The translations under genes were made by a program, and so were the position numbers. Source: Akkermansiaceae bacterium (GTDB taxonomy: Bacteria; Verrucomicrobiota; Verrucomicrobiia; Verrucomicrobiales; Akkermansiaceae). Taken from it: 64,000 nt of DNA. Numbering within the stretch: the stretch's first letter is position 1; each line of letters opens with the position of its first letter. This document shows, piece by piece, positions 26,373-35,611 of this stretch. The notes under the pieces were generated by a model. It saw nothing but the letters and a program-made list of their open reading frames with translations, made no database searches and was not told the origin of the DNA. The stretch spans positions 1-64,000 of the forward strand of contig JABDRB010000002.1 of assembly GCA_013041925.1 (NCBI GenBank), given 5' to 3'.

Positions 26373-27123
26373 CGCCCACAACCACCTGCAAGATTCACGC
26401 TTCGATGGCATCCGTGAGCAAGTCATCCGTGAGATGACCCAATCCGGTGTCACCCGTTGCGTGGTCAATGGCACATGCCCAGCCGACTGGCCACAGGTCG
26501 CAGCCCTCGCCCGTCACCATCCCGAGCTCATCATCCCGTCATTTGGCCTCCATCCATGGAAAAAACCGACACCTGACTGGCTTCATCAACTCACGCACTA
26601 CCTCGACACCGTGCCTCATGCCTGCATCGGCGAGTGCGGACTGGACCGCTGGATCGAGGGATACAACATCGAGCGTCAAACAACCATTTTCACCGCCCAG
26701 CTCGACCTCGCCGCGGACCGGAATCTCCCCATCTCCATTCATTGCCTGAAAGCCTGGGGGCACCTCGTTGATCTCCTCGAATCACGCCCCCTCCCCGATC
26801 GTGGATTCCTCCTGCATTCCTACGGAGGATCGGCAGATCTGGTCCCACGCCTCGCCAAGCTCGGTGCCTATTTTTCCTTTTCCGGCTACTTTCTCCATGA
26901 GAGAAAAAAGAACGTCCGTGATGCCTTTAAGGTCGTCCCTCGTGATCGCTTACTCCTCGAGACCGATGCTCCCGATATGCTGCCACCGCCATCCGCCATC
27001 CATCACCCACTAACTGGTGAAATCAATCACCCAGCCAACCTCCGAAGCATTTTTCAATCGGCATCTTTACGGGTTGAGACCGTTACCATTGATGAGAATT
27101 TCCATAGGTTTTTCATCGATTGA
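26365..27123 (+). CDS. TatD family metal-dependent hydrolase
   Basis: About 252 residues from the GTG at 26365; a GTG at 26341 is also possible. The start overlaps the mnmH end by 8 bp. Family marks are the N-terminal metal site DAHNHLQD, the glutamate in GECGLDRW, the histidines in ISIHCLKAWG and LLHSYGG, and the final LLETDAPDM. TatD proteins are cytoplasmic DNases or hydrolases with a TIM-barrel fold. The exact substrate is unknown. Confidence 0.88.
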   Translation: MTDAHNHLQDSRFDGIREQVIREMTQSGVTRCVVNGTCPADWPQVAALARHHPELIIPSFGLHPWKKPTPDWLHQLTHYLDTVPHACIGECGLDRWIEGYNIERQTTIFTAQLDLAADRNLPISIHCLKAWGHLVDLLESRPLPDRGFLLHSYGGSADLVPRLAKLGAYFSFSGYFLHERKKNVRDAFKVVPRDRLLLETDAPDMLPPPSAIHHPLTGEINHPANLRSIFQSASLRVETVTIDENFHRFFID

Positions 27124-27149
27124 TGATATCCCTCGAGGATAAACACAAG

Positions 27150-28052
27150 CTACCACCCACGTGGATTCATCTTGGGGTGCTTATAAACGTAACCACTTTC
27201 TAACATTTTACCTGGAAGCACCCAGAGACTATCGAGTATGAGTCCGGGTGCGATACGAAGAAAATAGGCCGCTAGCTTAACCATCCAAGCGGCAGCAGGA
27301 AGCCCCACGGGCATCCCGACACTTTTTCTAAATCGGCACATAAAATCACGATGAGTCAACGGCTCCGGAGACGTCATGTTCACAGGACCCGTTAGATTTT
27401 CATGCTCGATGATCCACGCGATGACACCACACACATCATCGATATGAATCCAGCTCACCCTCTGATTGCCGCTGCCTATTTTTCCGCCCATCCCGAGCTT
27501 GGCAAGGGTCCGGAATATACGCAGCGGATTGCCCGCCACATCGGCAAGAACCATGCTCGTTCTGAGAGCGACCCTACGCACCTGTTGAGGCACATCGGCA
27601 TCAAACAATCGTTCCTCCCATGCCTCAACAACATCAGTCATAAACCCCTCTCCCTTTTCGCCCCCTTCATTGTGGCCGTGCTCATGGGAGCTGCTATAAA
27701 AATTAGCTCCACTTGCATTGAGCCAGACAGCTGGCGGCCGATCACATACCGCAATCGCCTCCCCAATGACGCGGGTGCTTTCGATACGCGATTTCATGAT
27801 CAACTCACGATTCTCGGGCGTGAATCGACAGTTCACCGACTTCCCCACCAAATTAACCACCGCATCACACGACTCTAGTTCCTTCGCCCAAGGGCCGATC
27901 GATTGACCATCCCAGTGCACATAACGACATCGCGGGTGCACGCCCTGCTCGCGGCGCGCCAAGCCCACCACCTCCCAGCCGTGGGATGAAAAATATTGAG
28001 TAAGGTGACGTGCCAGAAATCCGTTGGCACCGGCAATGAGCAGAGTTTTCAT
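27150..28052 (-). CDS. TIGR01777 family epimerase (extended SDR)
   Basis: A protein of 300 residues. It has the N-terminal nucleotide-binding GANGFLARHL, NLVGKSVNCRF, a VSWIHIDDV segment typical of the TIGR01777/YfcH group, and a C-terminal DUF1731-like tail (LLPGKMLESGYVYKHP-like). The function is unknown, but members are often encoded with photolyase, SRPBCC and carotenoid genes in light-response clusters. It lies about 3 kb from phrB here. It converges with the TatD gene (26 bp apart). Confidence 0.85.
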   Translation of the reverse strand: MKTLLIAGANGFLARHLTQYFSSHGWEVVGLARREQGVHPRCRYVHWDGQSIGPWAKELESCDAVVNLVGKSVNCRFTPENRELIMKSRIESTRVIGEAIAVCDRPPAVWLNASGANFYSSSHEHGHNEGGEKGEGFMTDVVEAWEERLFDADVPQQVRRVALRTSMVLADVAGNPLRIFRTLAKLGMGGKIGSGNQRVSWIHIDDVCGVIAWIIEHENLTGPVNMTSPEPLTHRDFMCRFRKSVGMPVGLPAAAWMVKLAAYFLRIAPGLILDSLWVLPGKMLESGYVYKHPKMNPRGW

Positions 28053-28419
28053 AAATTAATCAGTTTAACAAGTATCCTCATGGCTAAGATATGCATGGAA
28101 GGTTGATCTAGTCAGTAAATTTCTCAAGCAACGGCAATGGATCGTGTTGCCTTATTAAAGCGGACATCGGCTCAACTTTCGTTTGGATCACATGTCGACA
28201 AACTCGCTTGCCCGAGTAATTTTGAGTTCCTTGCTCACAGCACTCTGCCCAAAACCTATGGCTTCAGCTATCCGAGATTGAGACCCCCCTCCTGGATTCA
28301 TTCGGAAAAAAACACTTCATGCGGGTCAATTATCACCAGCTCAGAAGGTAACTCAAGTAACGCGATATTTTAAATTTCCTCATTTTGGGGTTGGGCATTG
28401 ATCACCTAGAGATTAAGTA
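28053..28419. other. Intergenic region, no gene supported
   Basis: 367 bp between the epimerase start and the FKBP gene. A 78-residue reading frame (28137-28373) is present, but it has no recognisable features and biased composition. No repeat or RNA is evident. Confidence 0.5.
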
Positions 28420-28800
28420 ATGCGCATGTCCGACGCAATCATCGCTGAAAAATACCCGAACGCTGAGACCACCGAGTCCGGCCTGAAATACGTAGTCACC
28501 GAAGCCGGCACCGGCACGGAGAAGCCCACACAAGGCCAATCCGTCACCGCCCACTACTCGGGCTACCTCCTGGACGGATCCAAGTTCGACAGTTCGGTCG
28601 ATCGCAATCAACCCTTCGTTTTCCCCGTAGGCATGAGCATGGTGATCAAGGGCTGGGACGAAGCCTTCTCCGATATGACCAAAGGGGAAAAACGCACCCT
28701 CATCATCCCACCCGAGCTGGGATACGGCGCCAACGGCTACCCGCCCGTCATTCCACCAAGCGCCACACTCATCTTTGATGTTGAGCTGATCGACTTCTGA
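28420..28800 (+). CDS. FKBP-type peptidyl-prolyl cis-trans isomerase
   Basis: A protein of 126 residues with a single FKBP domain: SGLKYVV, VTAHYSGYLLDGSKFDSS, GWDEAFSDMTKGEKR and PPELGYGANGYPPVIPPSATL. It speeds proline isomerisation during protein folding. No signal peptide is seen, so it is cytoplasmic. An in-frame ATG at 28426 is an alternative start. It is followed by a 265-bp gap before nuoD and need not belong to that operon. Confidence 0.93.
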   Translation: MRMSDAIIAEKYPNAETTESGLKYVVTEAGTGTEKPTQGQSVTAHYSGYLLDGSKFDSSVDRNQPFVFPVGMSMVIKGWDEAFSDMTKGEKRTLIIPPELGYGANGYPPVIPPSATLIFDVELIDF

Positions 28801-29065
28801 TCCGGCCACCCCATCATTTCACTCCTGAATCGAACAAAATTTCACCTAGCGCTGTCAGGGAGGCAGCGTTCCCCATGGTCGACTCACATACTCCCCCTGC
28901 CCGCTGGCGAGCCATCTCATCGGCTCGCGTCCGCAACTGGCTGAAAAAAAGGGCCTTATCCGCGCTCACCCCCTTGCCGCCCCACATCCATCACGCCTGT
29001 GAAAAGTTGCACAAAGTTCTTGCTTCATCGCCGGATTTAGCCCCTCTTACGCGTGTCTAAATCAC

Positions 29066-30343
29066 ATGAATTCTACGGACTACCAAGCACCCGACACCGC
29101 AGCCCGCGCCCATGACGGGCTGAAAAGCGCACAGGCTGGGCACGCCCCTGATTATCAGGCTGAAACCGAGGACCTTCTCGGTGAGAAAATGGTGCTTAAC
29201 ATGGGTCCGTCCCACCCCGCCACCCACGGGGTTTTACGCCTTGTGCTCGAGCTTGATGGTGAAGTGGTTACCAAGTGCGACCCCGACGTCGGCTACCTCC
29301 ACCGCGGTGATGAAAAAATCGCGGAAAACATGCACTACAACCAGTTTGTGCCCTACACTGACCGACTGGACTACCTCGCCCCGCTCGCCAACAACGTCGC
29401 CTACACCTGTGCGGTGGAAAAACTCATGGGCTGGGAGCTCCCACCACGCGGCGAGGCCGTGCGGGTCATCTGCTGTGAACTTGCCCGCATCGCCTCCCAC
29501 ATGCTGGGCGTAGGTGTCTGCGCCATGGACGTCGGAGCCATGACCGTTTTTCTTTACACCTTCACCGAGCGGGAAAAAACCTACAACCTGTGTGAACAAC
29601 TCACCGGTGCCCGCTTCACCACATCCTACACCCGCGTCGGCGGTCTGGTCCGCGACTTACCAGATGGGTTTATCGGCAACCTCGAAACCTTCCTCGACGA
29701 ATGCTCAAAAAGCATCGACGAAATCTCCAAACTCCTCGACCGCAACAAAATCTACCTCACCCGCATGTGTGACGTTGGCACCATTTCTGCCAAAGATGCC
29801 ATCTCATGGGGGCTCACCGGCCCGAATCTGCGTGGATCAGGCGTCACCCGCGACCTCCGCAAAGATAACCCCTACCTCGGCTACGAAAACTACGATTTCG
29901 ATATCCCCATTGGCGAAAATGGCGATTCCTACGACCGCTACCTCATCCGTATGGAGGAAATGCGACAGTCGATCCGCATCATCCGCCAGGTGCTCGCATC
30001 ACTCCCCGACGGCCCCGTCAATATCGCCGATTCCAAAAACATGCTGCCCGCCAAGGACAAAGTGCTCACCAGCATGGAGGAGCTCATCCACCACTTTATC
30101 GTTGCCACCCAAGGCATCGAAGCCCCAGCGGGCGAAGTCTACTTCGGAGCAGAAAACCCCAAAGGCGAACTCGGGTTTTATATCAATTCCAAAGGCGGCG
30201 GCGTGCCCCACCGGATGAAAATCCGCTCCCCATCCTTCGTCAACCTCTCAATCCTCGCCCACATGATCCCAGGTCACATGATCTCCGATGTCCCCGCCAT
30301 CCTCGGCTCACTCGATTTCGTCATGGGCGAATGCGACCGATAG
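29066..30343 (+). CDS. nuoD: NADH-quinone oxidoreductase subunit D
   Basis: A protein of 425 residues, the 49-kDa-type subunit of complex I that helps to form the quinone site with NuoB. Signatures are MGPSHPATHGVLRLVLELDGE, YLHRGDEKIAENM, PYTDRLDYLAP and the C-terminal LGSLDFVMGECDR. It is a peripheral-arm protein on the cytoplasmic face. It is the first complex I gene of the cluster here; nuoA, nuoB and nuoC are not upstream, and the preceding gene is an FKBP isomerase. Confidence 0.97.
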   Translation: MNSTDYQAPDTAARAHDGLKSAQAGHAPDYQAETEDLLGEKMVLNMGPSHPATHGVLRLVLELDGEVVTKCDPDVGYLHRGDEKIAENMHYNQFVPYTDRLDYLAPLANNVAYTCAVEKLMGWELPPRGEAVRVICCELARIASHMLGVGVCAMDVGAMTVFLYTFTEREKTYNLCEQLTGARFTTSYTRVGGLVRDLPDGFIGNLETFLDECSKSIDEISKLLDRNKIYLTRMCDVGTISAKDAISWGLTGPNLRGSGVTRDLRKDNPYLGYENYDFDIPIGENGDSYDRYLIRMEEMRQSIRIIRQVLASLPDGPVNIADSKNMLPAKDKVLTSMEELIHHFIVATQGIEAPAGEVYFGAENPKGELGFYINSKGGGVPHRMKIRSPSFVNLSILAHMIPGHMISDVPAILGSLDFVMGECDR

Positions 30344-30425
30344 TCATCGGCCACCCAACAAGGGACATTGGTTCACTACCTGATACATCCTTCCAAGCCA
30401 CATTCTGTTAATTCTGTCTCAAAAA

Positions 30426-30956
30426 ATGGACACACCCACCACCTTTCCACCCTTTGCCGTGACCGCCGAAATTGAGGCGGAAGCCGACGAGCGTATCAGC
30501 CACTACCCGGCGGATAAAAAACGTTCTGCCGTCCTCCCCCTGCTGCACATTATCCAACACAACTTCGGGTTCATCAGCAAAGACGCAACGGTTTGGGTCG
30601 CCGAGAAGTTGGGCCTCGAGCCGATCCAGGTGTATGAAGTGGTTTCTTTCTACCCCGGTCTGCGCGAACATGCGCCTGGCAAATACCACTTCCGCGTCTG
30701 CCGCACCCTATCCTGCGCGATGGCAGGATCAGCCGATCTCATGGACCGACTCTGCGAACTCACCGGCATCGACCGCTCACACAGTGACTCACACCACAAC
30801 CCGATCGCCGTTTCCCCTTGCGGCCAGTGGTCGGTCGAATTTGCCGAATGCCTCGCGTCCTGCGGCACGGGTCCCGTGTGCATGGTCAACGACGACTTCC
30901 ACGAAGCCGTATCACCTGACAAAGCCGAAGAACTCCTTAACACCACCAAGGCGTAG
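30426..30956 (+). CDS. nuoE: NADH-quinone oxidoreductase subunit E
   Basis: A protein of 176 residues, the 24-kDa-type subunit with one [2Fe-2S] cluster. The ligands are visible as CRTLSC (C-x4-C) and CLASC (C-x3-C). It begins with a sequence typical of the family (KRSAVLPLLHIIQ). It works with NuoF in the NADH-oxidising module. It starts 82 bp after nuoD. Confidence 0.95.
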   Translation: MDTPTTFPPFAVTAEIEAEADERISHYPADKKRSAVLPLLHIIQHNFGFISKDATVWVAEKLGLEPIQVYEVVSFYPGLREHAPGKYHFRVCRTLSCAMAGSADLMDRLCELTGIDRSHSDSHHNPIAVSPCGQWSVEFAECLASCGTGPVCMVNDDFHEAVSPDKAEELLNTTKA

Positions 30957-30997
30957 TCACTGGACCGAGACAACCTCTAAGCCCCATACGACCTACC

Positions 30998-32392
30998 ATG
31001 TCTGACATTCAATATCTCCCTGGCAAGGAACCCCACCCTTGCGAACACCGCATGATCTTTAAAAATATCGATCGGGCAGGCTGGGATCCCACCATCGATT
31101 GTTATCTCAATGACGGCGGCTACGACCAGCTTCAAAAAGCCCTCACGATGGAACCCCAAGCCATCACCAACGAAGTGAAAGCCTCAGGCCTTCGTGGACG
31201 AGGTGGCGCAGGTTTCCCCACAGGTGTCAAATGGGGGTTCATCCCACCCCATAACACCAAGCCAGTTTACCTCATTTGCAACTGCGACGAATCAGAACCC
31301 GGCACCTTTAAAGACCGCTACATCGTCCACCAAGACCCGCACCAACTCATCGAGGGCATGATCATTTCATGCTTCGCGGTCGGCGCCCACACCGCCTACA
31401 TCTACATGCGTGAAGAGTTTCCCGAGGCGGCCATCATCATGGAAAAAGCCATCGAGGAGGCACGCGCAAAAAACTTCCTTGGCAAAGACGTGCTCGGCTC
31501 CGGCTTCGACGTTGAAATCTACGTCCACCGAGGTGCCGGTGCCTACATTTGTGGCGAGGAAACGGGGCTCATCGAGTCGCTCGAAGGCAAACGCCCATAC
31601 CCACGGATCAAACCTCCGTATTTTCCCGCTGCCCTTGGCCTTTACATGGCTCCAACCATCGTCAACAACGTCGAGTCGCTCTGCCACGTCAAACACATCA
31701 TTGAGATGGGTAGCGAGGCCTACGCCCAACTCGGTGTCGCCCGCAACACCGGCACCCGTATCCTCTGCGTCTCCGGCGATGTCAAAAATCCCGGCTATTA
31801 TGAAGTCGAGGTCGGAAAAATCACCATGGGCGAACTGCTCAACGACGTCTGCGGTGGTCCGAAGGAGGGTCGCACATTCAAAGCATGCATCCCAGGTGGA
31901 TCATCCGCAAAAATCCTGCGCTGCGACGAATCCTACACCATCGCCCAAGGAGACTCAGAACAAACACTCACGTTCTTCGATATCCCGATGGATTTTGACA
32001 CCATCGCCGCCTGCGGATCCATGGCCGGATCCGGCGGCGTAATCGTCATGGACGACTCACGTAAAATCTCATGGGTCCTCAACAACCTCAACAGCTTCTA
32101 CGCCCACGAATCCTGCGGCCAGTGCACCCCGTGCCGAGAGGGGTCAATGTGGATGAAAAAAATCTCCGACCGCATCGTTGATGGCCACGCCACCCCCGAT
32201 GACATTCAAACCCTGGAGGACGTCGCCTACCAAATCGACGGGCGCACCGTCTGTGCCTTCGGCGAAGCCTCCTCCTGGCCAGTCGAAGCCATCATTTCTA
32301 AATTCCGCGACGAACTCACTGCCGAAACATCTGAAGACAACGACGACCTGTCCGAAGAGGCCAAACAACAACTTCAATTCATCAGCGAGTAG
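30998..32392 (+). CDS. nuoF: NADH-quinone oxidoreductase subunit F
   Basis: A protein of 464 residues that binds FMN and NADH and holds a [4Fe-4S] cluster. The FMN loop is LRGRGGAGFPTGVKW. The NADH region includes CNCDESEPGTFKDR. The cluster ligands are in ESCGQCTPCREG plus a later Cys in TVCAFGEA. It carries out the entry step of complex I. It sits 41 bp after nuoE, and a 210-bp gap with no ORF separates it from nuoG. Confidence 0.97.
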   Translation: MSDIQYLPGKEPHPCEHRMIFKNIDRAGWDPTIDCYLNDGGYDQLQKALTMEPQAITNEVKASGLRGRGGAGFPTGVKWGFIPPHNTKPVYLICNCDESEPGTFKDRYIVHQDPHQLIEGMIISCFAVGAHTAYIYMREEFPEAAIIMEKAIEEARAKNFLGKDVLGSGFDVEIYVHRGAGAYICGEETGLIESLEGKRPYPRIKPPYFPAALGLYMAPTIVNNVESLCHVKHIIEMGSEAYAQLGVARNTGTRILCVSGDVKNPGYYEVEVGKITMGELLNDVCGGPKEGRTFKACIPGGSSAKILRCDESYTIAQGDSEQTLTFFDIPMDFDTIAACGSMAGSGGVIVMDDSRKISWVLNNLNSFYAHESCGQCTPCREGSMWMKKISDRIVDGHATPDDIQTLEDVAYQIDGRTVCAFGEASSWPVEAIISKFRDELTAETSEDNDDLSEEAKQQLQFISE

Positions 32393-32602
32393 CCATTTGA
32401 GTCCCCTGCAACAACGATTTCCAGCCCGCACCCCTGCAAAACAGTATCGAAGTAGGCTTACTCCCCCATCTCGTCTCAGCAGCCTTCCGTTCAAAAGAAA
32501 ACACCAACGCACAGGAAAAACTTCCACATCTCCAATGAGACTCCGATAAAGGATCATCAATCCAAGTCATCCCATTAATCCTGTCAAAAAAATCTTCTCC
32601 CA

Positions 32603-34354
32603 ATGTCCGACACCGAAACAACACAACTCCCCAAAGACATCGCCGCTGAAAAGGGGCTCGTCAACGTCCAGATTGATGGTCACTGGATCCAAGTCCCCCG
32701 TGGGACACGGATGATCGAGGCCTGCAAAATCGCGGAAAAGGAGGTCCCTCATTACTGTTATCACCCCAAGCTTTCCTCCCCAGGAAACTGCCGCATGTGC
32801 CTCGTGCAAATGGGCATGCCACCACGCCCAGCACCGGACCAAGCCCCCGTTTACGATGAGGATGGATATCAGGAAATCGGCTGGATGCCGCGCCCCGTCA
32901 TTGCTTGCGCCAATACCGTCGGCGAAAACATGGGGATCCGCACACAGGGTGAACTGGTTGAAAAATGCCGCGAAGGCGTCATGGAGTTCCTCCTCATCAA
33001 TCACCCGCTCGACTGCCCCATCTGCGATCAAGCCGGTGAGTGCCGACTTCAAGAGTTCTCCGTCGAACACGGCAAAGGCGAATCTCGCTTTAAAGAAGAT
33101 AAAATCAAAAAACCCAAAAATGTCAAAATCGGCCCACGCATCCGCCTCGACGACGAACGCTGCATCATGTGTTCACGTTGTATCCGATTCATGGATGAAG
33201 TCGCCGACGAACCCGTGCTCGGATTTACCGAGCGTGGCACCCACACCACCGTCGGAGTCTTCCCAGGCAGAGAACTCACCAACAACTACGGACTCAACAC
33301 CGTCGACCTCTGCCCCGTGGGCGCGCTGACCAGCAACGACTTCCGGTTCCAGATGCGCACATGGTTCCTTAAGGAAACCGACAGCATCGACACCAACTGC
33401 GGCACCGGCGCCAACACCACCATTTGGACACGCGGTAACAAGATCTTCCGCGTCACCCCACGCCAGAATGATGACGTCAACTCCTGCTGGATGCCTGACT
33501 CACACCGACTGAACTACGTCTGCCCGACCGATGACGATCGACTCACCGCGCCGCTGATTAAAGTCGACGGCGTGCATGAGGAAACCTGCTGGGAAAATGC
33601 CATTGAGGCCGCTGCAGATGCGTTGAAACAATTTACCCCTAGCGAGATTGCCATCATTGCCTCGGGCCGCCAGACTAACGAGGAGCTCTTTATGATGCGC
33701 ACCCTCGCTGCCGAGCTGGGGATTGAAAGCCTTGCCATCGTCGCCCGTGAAGAAGCATCCGATGACATGCTGATCTCGGCCGACCGCAACCCGAACACAA
33801 CCGGCGCCCAACTCACGCTGCAGGACAAAGACGTCGCGGCCACCTTGGCCACCTTCCGCGAAGGTGTTTATCAAGGTGAAATCAAAGCCCTTTTTGTGGC
33901 ATCCGAAAACCTGCTCGAGGAAGCCGGCTTTACGAAAGAGGATCTCAACGCGTTGGAATTACTCATTGCTCTACACACATCAGCCAATGCCACCGCCCAC
34001 GCAAGCGACATCGTCCTCCCCGGTGCCAGCTCCGCTGAAAAGTTCGGCAGCATGGTCAATGTGGCGGGTCGACTGCAAAAGCTCAACGCAGCCTGCCTCC
34101 CACCGGCTGACGCGCGCAGCGATTGGGAAATCATCCGCGACCTCGTCCTCGCCCTCTCTGGCGACTCTGCCGAGCAAGCACCACAAAGCATTGAGGCACT
34201 TTTCCAAATCATCGCCACCAGTATTCCCGAGTTTGAGGGTAAATCACTCGCGACACTCAGCAATCTCGGTGAAACCATCACAGACACAGGGGTCACCATC
34301 CCCTTGGTCGAACGCGAAAACCAACGCAAGGCGCACGGTGAAATCGTCGGCTAA
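32603..34354 (+). CDS. nuoG: NADH-quinone oxidoreductase subunit G, short form
   Basis: A protein of 583 residues, shorter than the roughly 900 of E. coli. It has the N-terminal [2Fe-2S] ligands (C-x10-C-x2-C and a later C in ACAN), a His/Cys [4Fe-4S] site HPLDCPICDQAGEC, and a second [4Fe-4S] site CIMCSRC with CPVGAL. The C-terminal molybdopterin-like part is reduced. It keeps TNCGTGANTTIW with one Cys only, so the extra N7 cluster of E. coli is probably missing. It is a peripheral-arm electron carrier. Confidence 0.93.
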   Translation: MSDTETTQLPKDIAAEKGLVNVQIDGHWIQVPRGTRMIEACKIAEKEVPHYCYHPKLSSPGNCRMCLVQMGMPPRPAPDQAPVYDEDGYQEIGWMPRPVIACANTVGENMGIRTQGELVEKCREGVMEFLLINHPLDCPICDQAGECRLQEFSVEHGKGESRFKEDKIKKPKNVKIGPRIRLDDERCIMCSRCIRFMDEVADEPVLGFTERGTHTTVGVFPGRELTNNYGLNTVDLCPVGALTSNDFRFQMRTWFLKETDSIDTNCGTGANTTIWTRGNKIFRVTPRQNDDVNSCWMPDSHRLNYVCPTDDDRLTAPLIKVDGVHEETCWENAIEAAADALKQFTPSEIAIIASGRQTNEELFMMRTLAAELGIESLAIVAREEASDDMLISADRNPNTTGAQLTLQDKDVAATLATFREGVYQGEIKALFVASENLLEEAGFTKEDLNALELLIALHTSANATAHASDIVLPGASSAEKFGSMVNVAGRLQKLNAACLPPADARSDWEIIRDLVLALSGDSAEQAPQSIEALFQIIATSIPEFEGKSLATLSNLGETITDTGVTIPLVERENQRKAHGEIVG

Positions 34355-34403
34355 TACCGAACTCACCCGTTATTTCTTATCATTCATCAGCTATTAGGAT
34401 CCC

Positions 34404-35576
34404 ATGGACCACGCCACATTTATTTTCTTCATCAGCACAGCGATTAAAATCGCGATCTTCACCTTTGTGTTGATTCTGCCGATCATTGCCTACTCCACGT
34501 ATGCGGAACGCCGTGTCTCATCGATCATCCAAGATCGAGTGGGCCCGAACCGCGTGGGGATTCCGCTCACTCTCTTTGGTTGTAAAAAAGACATCCCCTT
34601 CTCCGGCCTCCTGCAACCGCTGGCAGATGGTTTAAAAGGATTACTCAAAGAGGATCTGGTCCCCGCCCACGTGCGTAAGTTTTTCTTCTGGATTGCTCCA
34701 GCCCTCACCGCAGCACCAGCATTTCTCACCCTCTGTGTGATCCCATTCGGTAGCAGCATCAGCCTTTTTGGCGAAGACATCAAACTCGTCATCGCCGACA
34801 TTGATGCGGGGCCGCTCTTTGTCTTTGCGATCGCATCACTGAGTGTCTACGGCATCACCATTGCCGGCTGGGCATCCAATAATAAATACTCCTTCCTCGG
34901 CGGCGTCCGCTCATGCGCCCAAATGATTTCCTACGAAATCGCCCTCGGGCTCTCCATCATCCCAGTGCTGATGGTTTTTGGCCAACTCAACCTCTCCGAC
35001 ATCGTCCAAGCCCAAGCCGATGGTGGCTGGACGTTGCTGCCACTCTGGAATGCACATGGATCCGTCCTCGATAGATCCTACTGGGAAAATGCTGGTGAAC
35101 AATGGCTCCTGCTCATCCCGTTGACCATCTCCTTCGTCATCTTCACCACCTCGATCTTTGCTGAAACCAACCGGATGCCCTTTGACCTTCCCGAGTGTGA
35201 AACAGAACTCGTCGGCGGCTACCACACGGAATACTCGTCGATGAAATTTGCTCTTTTCTTCCTCGGAGAATACGCCGCCATGATCGTCGGGTCTGCCATC
35301 ATCGTCACCCTCTTCTTCGGTGGATGGTCCGCTGGCTTTGGGCTGGATACCGCCATCGCCAACATGGCATGGGGCAGCTTCAAACTGGGAGGTCTCATTC
35401 ACCTCGGCATCTTCCTCGCCAAGGTCATCGCCTTTGTCATCTTCTTTATCTGGGTCCGCTGGACCGTCCCCCGTTTCCGCTACGATCAACTCATGAAACT
35501 CGGCTGGGTCGTCTTCTTCGAGCTCGCTCTCGTCAATATCTTCATCACCGCCGGCATCATCATGATGATGAACTAA
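34404..35576 (+). CDS. nuoH: NADH-quinone oxidoreductase subunit H
   Basis: A protein of 390 residues, a membrane subunit with about eight helices that links the peripheral arm to the proton-pumping arm and helps form the quinone cavity. Marks are AYSTYAERRVSSIIQDRVGPNR near the start (shown in part here), LLQPLADGLKGLLKEDL and ETNRMPFDLPECETELVGGY. Lengths and motifs are normal for the family. Confidence 0.97.
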   Translation: MDHATFIFFISTAIKIAIFTFVLILPIIAYSTYAERRVSSIIQDRVGPNRVGIPLTLFGCKKDIPFSGLLQPLADGLKGLLKEDLVPAHVRKFFFWIAPALTAAPAFLTLCVIPFGSSISLFGEDIKLVIADIDAGPLFVFAIASLSVYGITIAGWASNNKYSFLGGVRSCAQMISYEIALGLSIIPVLMVFGQLNLSDIVQAQADGGWTLLPLWNAHGSVLDRSYWENAGEQWLLLIPLTISFVIFTTSIFAETNRMPFDLPECETELVGGYHTEYSSMKFALFFLGEYAAMIVGSAIIVTLFFGGWSAGFGLDTAIANMAWGSFKLGGLIHLGIFLAKVIAFVIFFIWVRWTVPRFRYDQLMKLGWVVFFELALVNIFITAGIIMMMN

Positions 35577-35611
35577 TCCGCATCCTGACCACTTCTTACT
35601 GACCACCCGAC

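Noticed and set aside
28137-28373. 78-residue reading frame in the gap before the FKBP gene
   Set aside because: No motif or hydrophobic pattern and unlikely codon use; no start context.
29006-29024. TTGCAC and TTGCT resembling a sigma-54 promoter before nuoD
   Set aside because: The GG-to-GC spacing is two bases too long for the -24/-12 consensus.
28875-29060. 61-residue reading frame upstream of nuoD
   Set aside because: No recognisable domain, low-complexity basic composition, and only 5 bp before nuoD; it looks like chance.
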